Shown: one piece after another, positions 30,862 to 40,000 of the stretch
Layout: each line of letters opens with the position of its first letter
How positions within the stretch are numbered: the stretch's first letter is position 1
Source of the DNA: Chloroflexota bacterium
Lineage (GTDB): Bacteria > Chloroflexota > Anaerolineae > Anaerolineales > Villigracilaceae
DNA: 40,265 nucleotides
NCBI GenBank assembly: GCA_016234485.1
Contig: JACRBL010000050.1
Location: 1-40,265 of the forward strand
Direction of reading: 5' to 3'
Made by a program: the position numbers and the translations under genes
The notes under the pieces: model-generated
What the model was told of the DNA's origin: nothing
Seen by the model: the letters and a program-made list of their open reading frames with translations, nothing else
The model's database searches: none

Positions 30862-31434
30862 ATGACTAAATCGAGTCGAACCCCCTTTCAAAACACTGTT
30901 GCCTTAATTACCATTGGGCTTGGGCTAATCACTTTGGGTGTGGCGGCCATGGCCTTGATTACGATGAAGCAGGGACAAATTGCGCGCGCGAACCCGTCCA
31001 GGGTCATGCCCGTCGCGGCGGATTACCCCGCTCCCGCCCTGACCCTGACAGACATTGACGGCAACCCGCGCTCCCTGGCCGACCTGCGCGGACAGGTTGT
31101 CCTTGTCAACTTGTGGGCCACTTGGTGTCCACCCTGTGTGGAGGAGTTGCCCACGCTCAACTCGTTTTACAACGACCATGCCGACCAGGGCTTCGTCATC
31201 ATCGGCATAGACGATGGCGAGGAACTTTCGGTCGTCAAAGAATTTCTAACGCGCATCTCGCTCGATTTTCCCATCTGGATGGATCCCGAATACAAGTCGG
31301 AGAGCGCCTTCAAAACGGCGAACCTGCCCTCGTCCTACGTCGTTGACCGCAACGGGCAGATCCGCCTGCAATGGGTGGGAGCCATCACCCGTAAAATGCT
31401 GGATGAATACGTTGTCCCGATCATTGAAAAATAA
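30862..31434 (+). CDS. TlpA/ResA-like membrane-anchored thioredoxin
   Basis: A 190-residue protein with an N-terminal membrane anchor (about 13-36) and a thioredoxin domain facing outward. The active site is WCPPC (Cys89 and Cys92) in VNLWATWCPPCVEELP. Typical TlpA features are the FxLxDxdG-like opening (LTLTDIDGNPRSLADLRG), the GIDDGEELSVVKEF insert and the cis-Pro region LPSSYVVDRNG. It reduces or exchanges disulfides of exported proteins, for example in cytochrome c maturation. GGAG at 30851-30854 supports the start. It shares a transcript with the OsmC gene 14 nt downstream. Confidence 0.93.
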   Translation: MTKSSRTPFQNTVALITIGLGLITLGVAAMALITMKQGQIARANPSRVMPVAADYPAPALTLTDIDGNPRSLADLRGQVVLVNLWATWCPPCVEELPTLNSFYNDHADQGFVIIGIDDGEELSVVKEFLTRISLDFPIWMDPEYKSESAFKTANLPSSYVVDRNGQIRLQWVGAITRKMLDEYVVPIIEK

Positions 31435-31448
31435 AGGAGCGAACGATT

Positions 31449-31913
31449 ATGAATGCAAAAGTAACCTGGAAAGGAAAAAACGCCTTTGAGGGAACTGCTG
31501 ATTCAGGCAAGGTGGTTATTATGGATTCTGATTCTAAAGAGAAGGGAATTGCTCCGGGGCCGATGGAATTGGTTGCCATCAGCCTGGCGGGATGCACCGC
31601 CATGGACGTGATCTCCATTTTGGAGAAGAAGCAACAAAAGGTCACCTCGTTTGAAGTGAAAGCCAACGCCGATAGAAGCGAGGACTACCCCAAGATTTAC
31701 ACCCGCGCCGAACTCGTCTACGAAGTGACAGGCGAATCTCTGGACGAAGCCGCGGTCGTGCGCGCGATCGATCTTTCGATGCAGAAGTATTGCCCCGTCC
31801 ATGCCATGCTGGAGAAGGCCTTTCCCATCAGCGAGCGGTATGAAATTTATGAAGATAAGGGGAACGGGGAACGAGAGTTGGTCAAATCGGGAATGTATCA
31901 GGCATACGCCTGA
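31449..31913 (+). CDS. OsmC/Ohr-family thiol peroxidase-like protein
   Basis: A 154-residue protein of the OsmC family, which detoxifies organic hydroperoxides with a reactive cysteine pair. Cys49 lies in LAGCTAMDVISIL and Cys115 in MQKYCPVHAML, at the family's usual positions. The GPMELVAISLAGC segment is typical of the OsmC-like (YhfA) subgroup. AAGGAG lies 9 nt upstream of the ATG. It follows the TlpA-like gene closely, so the pair may be a redox-defence unit: the thioredoxin is outside the membrane and OsmC inside, so direct electron transfer between them is unlikely. Confidence 0.92.
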   Translation: MNAKVTWKGKNAFEGTADSGKVVIMDSDSKEKGIAPGPMELVAISLAGCTAMDVISILEKKQQKVTSFEVKANADRSEDYPKIYTRAELVYEVTGESLDEAAVVRAIDLSMQKYCPVHAMLEKAFPISERYEIYEDKGNGERELVKSGMYQAYA

Positions 31914-31920
31914 GATTGAA

Positions 31921-31965
31921 AAACAATTGCGCTCACTTTTTCAAGTGGGCGCAATTGTTTTTTTT
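31921..31965 (+). terminator. Intrinsic terminator after the OsmC gene
   Basis: AAACAATTGCGCTCACTT pairs with AAGTGGGCGCAATTGTTT (one mismatch) around a short TTTC loop, followed by T8. It starts 8 nt after the OsmC stop codon. Confidence 0.9.
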
Positions 31966-31998
31966 CACTAAAAATTCGCGGGCAGTTGTACTGCGAAT

Positions 31999-32021
31999 CG
32001 TCAGCAGTTCAACTGCTGACG
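31999..32021. repeat. Perfect 11-bp palindrome
   Basis: CGTCAGCAGTT and AACTGCTGACG flank a single C. It lies in the gap between the convergent ends of the OsmC gene and the first LysM-M23 gene and is preceded by a related GCAGTTGTACTGC. It may be a dispersed repeat or a terminator for the leftward gene. Confidence 0.6.
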
Positions 32022-32047
32022 AAACACGGAATTTTTTTCACGCGCGC

Positions 32048-33490
32048 TTATCTCCCAATGCGGCTGGCCGCGTTCGAACAATCGCAGGCGACGACGATCA
32101 GGCCGCCGCGTTCGAGCGTGCCAAGGTAGGGTTCCGAGCCGTTCTTTGCCACCCATCCATCCAAATTAAATGCCAGAGGGCCGTCGGCGGAGATCCACTC
32201 GCCGTTGTATTTGCGCGCCAGGTGGACGTGCGTGCCTGTGGTGCGTCCGCCTTCGCAGGAGGGCCAGCCCACGGGGTCGCCCTGTTTCACTTGCAGGCCG
32301 AGCGGAGCGCGTCCCTCTGTGCCGAGATGTAAATAGAAGATGACCCAGCCGGTGCGTTCGTTGCCGTCTCCATCGAGATCAAGGGAAACGAGTCCCGTCT
32401 CAGAGCGGACGATCATGCCGTCGCCCATCGCGATGACGTAGGATTCGCTATCGGCGGCGAAACAGCCCGAGGTCTCGGCGGGAGGCGCAAAGTCTATGCC
32501 TGCGAAGGGGAGGCCCGTGCCCCAGCCGGTGTGCGGGCCGCCCGTGTACGTCCACTGTTGGTTGCGTTGGAAGGGCAGAGGCAGGGGCGGTTGGCGCAAA
32601 CTGCCCGGGATGAGGACAAAATCGTCCAGCCAAGGGTCCCCAAAAAGGTCCGTGTAGACGCGAGCGAGTCCGCTTGGGCCGATGGCCGCGTCGAAGTCGT
32701 CGCCTGCGGAAACGATCGAGAAGAAATATTGGACGCTCACGGTGGCGGCATTTTCCCACGGGTCGGGGAAGAAGGCGCGGCTGTCGCTGATCTCGAATTG
32801 GGTCAAACTGCCGACGCGCCAGCCGTAGTAGCCGTTGTTGAGGATGTTGGCCGCCCAGACGAGTTGCAGGTAGACGCTATCGTGGTTGCGTTCGCGATAG
32901 CCAAGGATGTAGGGCGTTTCGGGCTGGACGGGGACGCTGAGCGCGCCCGATTGATATTCGAGCAACGCCAGCAAGAGGCGCGGGTTCACGCTGAAATTGG
33001 TGGAGACGTATTCAACGATGCCCGCGCCGTCGCGCCATTCGTCGCCCGCGTATTCGCGATACTCTTTTAGCCAGCCCTCCTGCGAAGCGATGAAGGCCGC
33101 GCTGTTGAATCCGATGGCGGTGGGACTGTTGACGAAGGCATGGTCGGGCAGAATGGGATAACGCTCGGCCCACAGCGGAAGGTCGTAGATGGGGATTTTC
33201 ATCGGCATGCCGGGCGGCATGGTGGTCGCGTCGGGCGGGACGATGGGGTTGGCCGCGCGAATTTCTTCCACGGTGGTGTTGAAGCGCGCGGCGAGGGCGG
33301 GCAAGGTATCGCCGCTTTGGGCGGTGTAGTCCACCAATTCGCCGGGGGCGTGGTGTGGGCGCGTGGATTTGGCCGCGACCTCTTCGGTGACGTTGAAACC
33401 AGCGGATGCGTTCAGTTTGGAAGCGGTGGTGGGGGCGCAGGCGGTGAGGAGGACGATGATAATGGAGAGACGAAAAATTCTAGCGATCAT
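32048..33490 (-). CDS. Lipoprotein with LysM, lysozyme-like and M23 peptidase domains (paralogue 1)
   Basis: A 480-residue exported lipoprotein: signal with lipobox LLTAC (Cys18), LysM (about 54-100, YTAQSGDTLPALAARFNTTVEEI), a helical domain (about 125-285) and an M23-like peptidase domain (about 305-430). The helical domain has VNPRLLLALLEYQSG with Glu178, which resembles the catalytic-Glu helix of lytic transglycosylases. M23 ligands are likely His320, Asp333 and H421-V-H423. Between the M23 strands is an Asp-rich loop DLDGDGNERTGW, EF-hand-like. M23 enzymes cut peptide cross-links of peptidoglycan. The first of three tandem paralogues; no Shine-Dalgarno is visible. Confidence 0.88.
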   Translation of the reverse strand: MIARIFRLSIIIVLLTACAPTTASKLNASAGFNVTEEVAAKSTRPHHAPGELVDYTAQSGDTLPALAARFNTTVEEIRAANPIVPPDATTMPPGMPMKIPIYDLPLWAERYPILPDHAFVNSPTAIGFNSAAFIASQEGWLKEYREYAGDEWRDGAGIVEYVSTNFSVNPRLLLALLEYQSGALSVPVQPETPYILGYRERNHDSVYLQLVWAANILNNGYYGWRVGSLTQFEISDSRAFFPDPWENAATVSVQYFFSIVSAGDDFDAAIGPSGLARVYTDLFGDPWLDDFVLIPGSLRQPPLPLPFQRNQQWTYTGGPHTGWGTGLPFAGIDFAPPAETSGCFAADSESYVIAMGDGMIVRSETGLVSLDLDGDGNERTGWVIFYLHLGTEGRAPLGLQVKQGDPVGWPSCEGGRTTGTHVHLARKYNGEWISADGPLAFNLDGWVAKNGSEPYLGTLERGGLIVVACDCSNAASRIGR

Positions 33491-33533
33491 TTTTTTTCAA
33501 ACAGATTTTTCTTTCTACAACTACGAAAGATTT

Positions 33534-33623
33534 CGTCACTGCGAGGAGGGTGAAAACTTCCCGACGAAGCAGTCTCCTCGGCGTGAGGGGGATTGCTTCG
33601 GGAAAATCGCCCTCGCAATGACG
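33534..33623. repeat. 90-bp dispersed repeat, CGTCATTGCGAG family, copy 2
   Basis: CGTCACTGCGAGG (33534-33546) and CCTCGCAATGACG (33611-33623) form the ends, with one mismatch. The interior matches the reverse complement of copy 1 (24461-24548) in the GAAGCAATC, TGCTTCGTCGGGAAG and CCCTCCTCGCA segments. It lies in the gap between two LysM-M23 genes without touching either. Confidence 0.8.
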
Positions 33624-33646
33624 GGTATGTGGTAGAGAAAAACAAT

Positions 33647-35221
33647 CTATTCATTCTCCTCGCGGAGGATGACAGACCAGGATTGACCGTACGGGTCGGC
33701 GGTGACGGTGCGGGCGCCGCGCGTGAGCGTGCCTTGATAAGGCTTCGCGCCCGCGTGAACCGTCCATCCGCTGAGGGTGAAGGGGAGCGCGCCGTCAGCG
33801 AGAATCCACTCGCCGTTGTATTTACGCGCGAAGTGGATGTGCCGGCCTGTGGAAATGCCGCCCTCGCAGGAGGCATGACCGAGGCGGTCGTTGACCTCCA
33901 CGCGTGTCCCGGCGGGGACGCGTCCCTCTTTGGCGATGTGGAGGTAGAGTAGCGCCCAGCCCGTCTGCTCGTCGCCGTCGCCGTCGAGGTCAATCACGAC
34001 CACGCCCTCGTCGGAGCGGACGATGCGTCCTGCCGCGGAGGCGGTGACCCAGGTGAAGGAGACGTCGCACCCTTTATGGTCGGAGGGAGGCGCAAAGTCC
34101 ACGGCGGCGAGGGGGCCTTCGCGATCCCAGGCTCCGTGCGGGCCGCTGGTGTAATTCCACTGCACGCCCCGTTCGAACGGCAGAACCAACGGCGGCTGGA
34201 TGTTGATCGGCGGAAAGAGCGGCTCGACGGTGGCGGCAAAGGCCCACGGGTCGCCGAACATTTCGTTGTAGTAGGCCATGAAACCCGTGGGCGAGTTGGG
34301 GTCGAGGATGCGCTCCCATTCGGCGCGGTTGCGCTGGCGGGAGAAGAAATATTGGAGGGCCACCGTCCCCGCGTTGAGGTCGGGGCTGAGGCGCAGTTTC
34401 TCGCCGTCGGGAAATTCGATCTCGGTCAACGTCCCCGCGCGCCAGCCGTAGTAGCCCGCGTACAACTGGTTCATGGCCCATTGCAATTGTTTGTGCAGGC
34501 CCTGATCGTCATCTTGAATTTGAAAGCCCAGCGGATATTTTTCGCGGAAGATGTTGGGCGGTTGCCCGAAGACCCAGCCGCTTTCGTATTCGAGCAGGGC
34601 CAGCAGAAGGCGCGGGTTGGCAGAGTTATCGCGCGTGAGTTTGGTCAACACGTCCGTGCCGCTGGTGGTTCCCGATGTGGTGATCCATTGTTTGTACGAA
34701 CTGAGATAACCGCCCGCGTTGGCGATGTATCCTGCCACGTCGAATTTGCTGGCCGAGGCCGAGAAGATGACTTCGGAATCGGGCATGATCTGGATGTTGG
34801 GCGTTTTCTGCTCTTCGTCGATTCGATCGGGAATGATGAGCAGGATGCCCGCTTCGATCAGCCCCGTCTGCGGGATGTCGCGCGGCGATGTGATTTCGCT
34901 CGATGCGACGGAAAAACGCTTCGCCAGCGCTTCGAGGTTGTCTCCGCTTTGAGCGTAGTAGAGGATCGGTTCTTCCTTCGGTTGGGGCGTGAACACCTGC
35001 ACCAGCGTTTGCGTCGGGACGGGCTCGGCGGGAACGAGGGTGTTCGTGCCAGTGGGCAGAGGCGTAAATGTTATGGTGGGAATCGCCGTCTCGGTGGCGG
35101 GGACGGTGGCGGTGGGCGTGCGCGGTGTGGGAGTGGCTTGGACTCCCCACAGCGAGGATTGGGCGGCACAGGCAGAAGTGGCGAGCGCGCAGGCGACGAG
35201 GAGGATGAGAAGGCGTTTCAT
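33647..35221 (-). CDS. Lipoprotein with LysM, lysozyme-like and M23 peptidase domains (paralogue 2)
   Basis: A 524-residue lipoprotein: lipobox ATSAC (Cys18), a Thr/Pro-rich linker (about 30-82), LysM (about 84-131), a helical lysozyme-like domain with ANPRLLLALLEYESGW (Glu211), and an M23-like domain. Likely zinc ligands are His362 (SGPHGAW), Asp375 (VDFAPP) and H461-I-H463. The EF-hand-like DLDGDGDEQTGW loop is kept, as are YLHI and GHASCEGG. The ESG after Glu211 is the closest of the three to lytic transglycosylases, so this copy may be bifunctional. No ribosome-binding site is seen; a perfect TATAAT lies 9 nt before the ATG, which suggests a leaderless transcript. Confidence 0.88.
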   Translation of the reverse strand: MKRLLILLVACALATSACAAQSSLWGVQATPTPRTPTATVPATETAIPTITFTPLPTGTNTLVPAEPVPTQTLVQVFTPQPKEEPILYYAQSGDNLEALAKRFSVASSEITSPRDIPQTGLIEAGILLIIPDRIDEEQKTPNIQIMPDSEVIFSASASKFDVAGYIANAGGYLSSYKQWITTSGTTSGTDVLTKLTRDNSANPRLLLALLEYESGWVFGQPPNIFREKYPLGFQIQDDDQGLHKQLQWAMNQLYAGYYGWRAGTLTEIEFPDGEKLRLSPDLNAGTVALQYFFSRQRNRAEWERILDPNSPTGFMAYYNEMFGDPWAFAATVEPLFPPINIQPPLVLPFERGVQWNYTSGPHGAWDREGPLAAVDFAPPSDHKGCDVSFTWVTASAAGRIVRSDEGVVVIDLDGDGDEQTGWALLYLHIAKEGRVPAGTRVEVNDRLGHASCEGGISTGRHIHFARKYNGEWILADGALPFTLSGWTVHAGAKPYQGTLTRGARTVTADPYGQSWSVILREENE

Positions 35222-35230
35222 GCTGGCGGG

Positions 35231-35236
35231 ATTATA
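35231..35236 (-). promoter_or_regulatory. -10 box for a leaderless transcript of paralogue 2
   Basis: A perfect TATAAT (minus strand, 35236-35231) ends 9 nt before ATG 35221. Transcription starting about 7 nt downstream would leave a leader of only a few nucleotides, in line with the missing Shine-Dalgarno. No good -35 is seen. Confidence 0.5.
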
Positions 35237-35245
35237 CCTGTGTAG

Positions 35246-35264
35246 GGCGAGAACCTATCTCGCC
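35246..35264. repeat. GGCGAGA/TCTCGCC hairpin
   Basis: GGCGAGA (35246-35252) and TCTCGCC (35258-35264) pair around ACCTA, directly next to the stop codon of paralogue 3 (35265-35267). It may stop transcription of that gene, although no T-run follows. Confidence 0.5.
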
Positions 35265-36872
35265 TTACCTTGCTATCATGTTCTGGTCGGTGATGCCTTC
35301 CAAGGCTTCGAGGATTATGTCGCCGCGTTGGAGGTAGCCGTCGTATTCGGAGCCTGCGCTGGTGGCGGTCCAGTTGTCCATCACGAAGGGGATGTGGCCC
35401 GCGGCGGAGATCCACTCGCCGTTGTATTTGCGGGCGATGTGCAAGTGCGTGGCATTGGACGCGCCGCCCTCGCAAGAGGCGTGTCCGATGCGGCCTCCGC
35501 CTTTGACGCGTGTTCCGGGTTCCACGCGGTCGCGGGCTTCCACGTGCATGTAGAGGATGACCCAGCCGGTCTGTTCGTAGCCGTCGCCGTCGAGGTCCTG
35601 GATTACCTGTCCCGCGCCGGTGCGGGTGATGAGTCCATCTGTCAACGCGGTGACCCAGTCTTCGGACTGGAAACAGCCCAACGTGTCCAGAATGGGGGCG
35701 AAGTCGAGGGCGGCCCAGGCAGAGCCATCGGCCCAAGCGCCGTGCGGTCCGCCGGTGTAGACCCACGTCACGCCGCGCTCGAAGGGCAGGACGAAGCGCG
35801 GTTGGTGGAGCCAGCCCGGCACGAGCGGATCCACCGCGAGATCGAAGGGTGAACCGAAGAGGAAGAAGTAGGTTTGGTAGAGACCGAAGACGTCCACATC
35901 GGTCGTCCAGGTGACGCGGTCATCGAGCTTGGAGAAAAAGTTTTGCACGCCGGCCGTGCCAGCGTTGATGCCGCCGTCCACGGGGACGACGGTCCCGTCC
36001 ACGAGAACCCAACTCGAAACGGCGTTGGCGCGCCAGAGGTAGTAGCCGCGGTTGAGTTCGTTGGCGGCGTAGGACAATTGCAGGTAGAGGCCGAGGCGGG
36101 CGGGGTCGCCAATACCGAGGGCATAATCGGTTTGGGGCGGCGCGGCGTTGGTGACCCAGTTACTGCGATGTTCGATGAGCGCCAACAGGAGACGCGGGTT
36201 GACGGAATAGTTTTGCGCAACGAGGGTGATGATTTGCGCGGCGGATAAATATTCACCATCCACTTCCTGCGAGAAGGAGGCGAGGTAGCCGTTCTGCTCG
36301 CGGATGAATTTGTCCACGTCGAACTTGGCGCTGGCGGGGCCGTAGACCAATTCCGAGTCGGGGATGATCTTGAACGACGAGCCGACCGCGCCCGCTTCCG
36401 CGACGGGGATGACGAGGGCTTGGCCGACCGCCAGCAGGTTCGGGTCCGCGAGTCCGTTGGCCTGCATCAGCGCTTCGAGGCCGATGCCATACGTTTGGGC
36501 GATGCTCCCGAGCGTATCGCCAGGCTGGACGATGTACTGGTCCGCGTCGGCGCGGGCGGTGGGCAGGACGCGCGCCCCGTCGGGCGTAGGAGATGGACGC
36601 GCAATGCCCGCAGGCCACGGCGTGGGGAGGAGTTCGCTCAACGGAATGGCGGTGGGGACGATGAAGGGCATTTCCGTCGGCGTGGGTTGCCCCGGCGCGA
36701 GCGTGGATTCGAGCGTGGGCGGCAGGGGTTGTCCGTTGCCATCGAGGGGCACGAAGGGATTGTAGTTGGGAGGCGCGGGGGTAGGGGAGAGGGTGGCGGG
36801 CGCGCAGGAGGTGAGTAAGAAGGCAGTGAGTAGAAGGCGGAAGGTGAGAAGGCGGAAGGCAGATTGTTGCAT
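35265..36872 (-). CDS. Lipoprotein with LysM, lysozyme-like and M23 peptidase domains (paralogue 3)
   Basis: A 535-residue lipoprotein: lipobox LLTSC (Cys23), a Pro/Thr-rich linker (about 25-108), LysM (about 112-156, YIVQPGDTLGSIAQTYGI), a helical lysozyme-like domain with VNPRLLLALIEHRSNW (Glu234) and an M23-like domain with His377, Asp390 and H476-L-H478. The DLDGDGYEQTGW loop is conserved. The Ser-Gly after the Glu motif is replaced by Ser-Asn. The signal peptide is encoded by a stretch of CGCCTTCT/TGCCTTCT repeats, which also lie outside genes at 21975-22005 and 36895-36930. An extended -10 (TGG-TAAAAT) ends 6 nt before the ATG, so the transcript is probably leaderless. Confidence 0.88.
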   Translation of the reverse strand: MQQSAFRLLTFRLLLTAFLLTSCAPATLSPTPAPPNYNPFVPLDGNGQPLPPTLESTLAPGQPTPTEMPFIVPTAIPLSELLPTPWPAGIARPSPTPDGARVLPTARADADQYIVQPGDTLGSIAQTYGIGLEALMQANGLADPNLLAVGQALVIPVAEAGAVGSSFKIIPDSELVYGPASAKFDVDKFIREQNGYLASFSQEVDGEYLSAAQIITLVAQNYSVNPRLLLALIEHRSNWVTNAAPPQTDYALGIGDPARLGLYLQLSYAANELNRGYYLWRANAVSSWVLVDGTVVPVDGGINAGTAGVQNFFSKLDDRVTWTTDVDVFGLYQTYFFLFGSPFDLAVDPLVPGWLHQPRFVLPFERGVTWVYTGGPHGAWADGSAWAALDFAPILDTLGCFQSEDWVTALTDGLITRTGAGQVIQDLDGDGYEQTGWVILYMHVEARDRVEPGTRVKGGGRIGHASCEGGASNATHLHIARKYNGEWISAAGHIPFVMDNWTATSAGSEYDGYLQRGDIILEALEGITDQNMIAR

Positions 36873-36878
36873 GGGGGG

Positions 36879-36887
36879 ATTTTACCA
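36879..36887 (-). promoter_or_regulatory. Extended -10 box for a leaderless transcript of paralogue 3
   Basis: On the minus strand TGG-TAAAAT (36887-36879) ends 6 nt before ATG 36872. This places the transcription start at or next to the A of the ATG. Confidence 0.5.
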
Positions 36888-36956
36888 AAGAGGGAGAGGG
36901 AGTAAGGGCAGAGAGCAGAAGGTGGAGACAGAGGGAGATTGGGGTCTTGGAGGTTT

Positions 36957-36972
36957 TGTGACTTTTGTCATG
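36957..36972. promoter_or_regulatory. Weak CRP-like operator at the beta-helix protein promoter
   Basis: TGTGA-CTTTTG-TCATG keeps one perfect half-site and three bases of the other. Its centre is about 42 nt upstream of the start expected from TTGACT/TATAGT (36973-37000), the class II activator position. Confidence 0.35.
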
Positions 36973-37000
36973 TTGACTATGATTTGAAATGTTGTATAGT
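36973..37000 (+). promoter_or_regulatory. Sigma-70-type promoter for the giant secreted protein
   Basis: TTGACT (36973-36978) and TATAGT (36995-37000) are 16 bp apart, five matches each. Transcription near 37007 would give a leader of about 70 nt with AAAGGA before ATG 37077. Confidence 0.65.
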
Positions 37001-37076
37001 TTGATCAATGATAACAACAGCGGGAAAATTTTCCGCAATGGGTCTCTTGCCCAGGGAACAAGAGAAAGGATTAAAC

Positions 37077-40000
37077 ATGAATCGCAAACCGAACTTTCTG
37101 AATGTGCTGGTATCCGTGTTGGTTGGGATGACGCTTTTGCTTTCCTCGGCGCAACCCAACCTGGTTTCCGCGTCCACCGAACTTGGGGGCGGGGATGGCA
37201 TTCGGACGAGCGTCCACCCGCAGACGGGGAAGTTGAGCTTCCTCGGGGCCGACCCGTCCAGCCCGATCCGTGTGGATGCGGCGATGCGCGCCAACCTTTC
37301 GGCAGAAGGCCGAGGCTTCGCGATTCTGGATGTGTATGGCCCTCAGTTTGGACTGAAGAATCCGCAGGAAGAACTCCGCCTAACGTCGACGCGTGAAGAG
37401 GAAGGCCGCGGGACGACAAAGTATCAGCAGTTGTATCAGGGCGTCCCTGTGATGGCAGGCGAGTTGATCGTCAACACGAACGCGCAGGGTGGACTGTTAT
37501 CTATTAATGGCGAAGTGTCGCCTGATTTGGATATTTGGATCACGCCGAGCATTGACGCTATGCTTGCCCAGGCTGTGGCGCTACAAGAGATCGCGAGCGC
37601 GTATGGACTTAATCCCGGCGAGGTTGTTGCATCAGAGCCAGAGTTATGGATCTACGATGCACGCCTGATGAATGGAGATGACAAGACGCCTGTACACCTG
37701 GTATGGAGGATGGAGGTCACGTCTGAGAACGCGCCTTTGCACGAGTTGGTGTTGGTGAACGCGCAGACAGGGAAGATCAGTTTGCATTTCAATCAGATTG
37801 ATACGGGGTGGACGGGGAAATTAAAATCTGATCAAGCTGTTTTAACCCCTGAACTTATTTACGCGCCAGAAACTAGGATAAATGTATCGTTAGCTGACCC
37901 AGACCCAAATTTGGTTAGATTTGTATCAGCAACAACAGGTACGGATTCCGGGGATTGCTCGAATTCTTTAAGCCCTTGTATGACCATCAACTATGCAATT
38001 AGTGTATCTGACCATGGCGATAAAATCGGAATTGAAGAGGGGGTTTACAGGGGCAGTGGTTTCCATGTTGTAACCTTGGATAAAGGCGTCTATTTGTCTG
38101 GGGGGTGGGATTCGAAGTTTTTTACGCAAAACGGCTACAGCATTATTGATGGAGAAAATGCTCGAAGAGGAATTTTTACTACTCCAATGAGCCTTGAGAG
38201 AAGAATCGATCGCTTTATTATTCAAAACGGCAATGCAACCTATCACAATTATGATCCAGGCAACGGCAACGGTGGAGGCATATATTTGTCGTCATTTACA
38301 AACATAACAATAACCAATAGCATCATTCGCGATAACATGGTTCTGCGTAGTTACCACACTGGTGGTGGAATTCATTCCTATGCCGGCGTACTCAATTTGG
38401 TAAATAGTGCAATAATCCAAAATGAAGCGTATATGGCTGGAGGAATATATATTCAAGGCACACATGCCCGTTTTGAAAATGTCACTATTAGCGGTAATTC
38501 GGCAAGGCAATCTTCAGGCGGTTTTTACAATGAGGGCTATCTTACAGTTCTTAACTCCACAATAAGCAATAATCATGCGCCCGTGAGAAGCGCTTTTGGC
38601 GGCGGCCTTACGATTGAGAACAGCATTGTTGATGCAACTGGTCCCAGCGCGTGTGGTGGGAATATTACATCCAATGGTCACAATCTCTTTGATGGCAACT
38701 GTTACATGACCTATCATGCGACTGATATTGTGTCTGCCTATGTAGGGCTTGGCGTAGCGCTTACCAAAGGTTATCAATCACTCCTGCCAGACAGTCCAGC
38801 AATTGATAATGGGAAATCGTCCACCTGCCTGAAAATCGACGCGCGCGGATTACCTCGCGTTGCCTGCGATATTGGCGCGTATGAGTATGCTGTCCCTGGC
38901 AAGCCTTCTACCTTATGGGTAAATTCTGGCGACAATCAAGAAGAGGCCCCGGGGCAAACGTTTCCATTACCGCTTAGTATCGTTGTATTGGACGAGAAGG
39001 GAACTCCTGTCCCCAGGGTGCCCGTCACGTTTGTCGCGCCGGTTAATGGCGCAAGCATCGTTTTTGGTGAAAGCGGAACCAATGAAATATCACGAATGAC
39101 CGATGCCTCTGGCGCCGCTACTACGCCTGTTTTCTCGGCTAATACCAGATTTGGATCTTATCTTGTCAACGCGCGTATACCTTCGATTGCCGAGCCAGCG
39201 CATTTTAATCTGACCAATTTTTTCTGGGTTGTTGTCCCTGCTGTAAATGGAGGCAATGACGCCAATGACTGTATGTCCCCCGCGACGCCCTGCGCCACCA
39301 TTCAAGGAGTGTTCAGCAAGCCTGATTTTGAACCCGGAGATGAAATCGGGATTTCAATCGGCGTCTTTAATGGCGATGCCATGACCTTTACCCAGGATGC
39401 AATCTTGCTAGGTGGATGGAATACCTCATTCACAAAGCGAATTGGCGCGACCATTCTTAAATACCCGCTTACCATCGCGGAGAAAACAAAAGTCCATATC
39501 CAAAATTTTTCGATCACAGGCATAGCTGGAACGGCAATCACAAATCATGGAGATTTGCTGGTTGAAAAGACTTCCATTTATGGCAACCAGGAAGGTATTT
39601 ACAACAATGGCGATTTAAAGGCGGTCAATAGCACGATCTATGGAAACAGCAACGCGGTTGAAAACCCAGCAAGGGCGGGGGGAATTACTGATGAAGGAGT
39701 GGCATGGTTAATCAATACGACTATTACGGGTAATCGCGGGGCCACCGGCGGCCTATATTCGCAATATGCTACTTACCTTGCGAACACCATCATTGTAGGT
39801 AATTCATCCATCTTTAAAAACCAAGTTGGCGCCGATTGCCGAGCGCCCCATGCCTATGCCGTCATTTCTCTTGATCATAACCTTATCGGCCTCGCTTCCA
39901 GTCAATGCGACTCAGATTGGGGCAGGCACGATATTTGGGGAACCAAAACAAATCCAATTCCAGCTTCCAGCGTTTTTGGGGCGCGTCTGAATGCCGGCAA

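Noticed and set aside
34076..35245. 389-codon plus-strand frame opposite LysM-M23 paralogue 2
   Set aside because: Gly/Arg/Val-rich without domain or ribosome-binding site; the minus strand shows lipobox, LysM and M23 motifs.
36253..37419. 388-codon minus-strand frame running across two genes and the promoter at 36973
   Set aside because: It covers the coding start of the giant secreted protein and that of paralogue 3 in another frame and has no domain.
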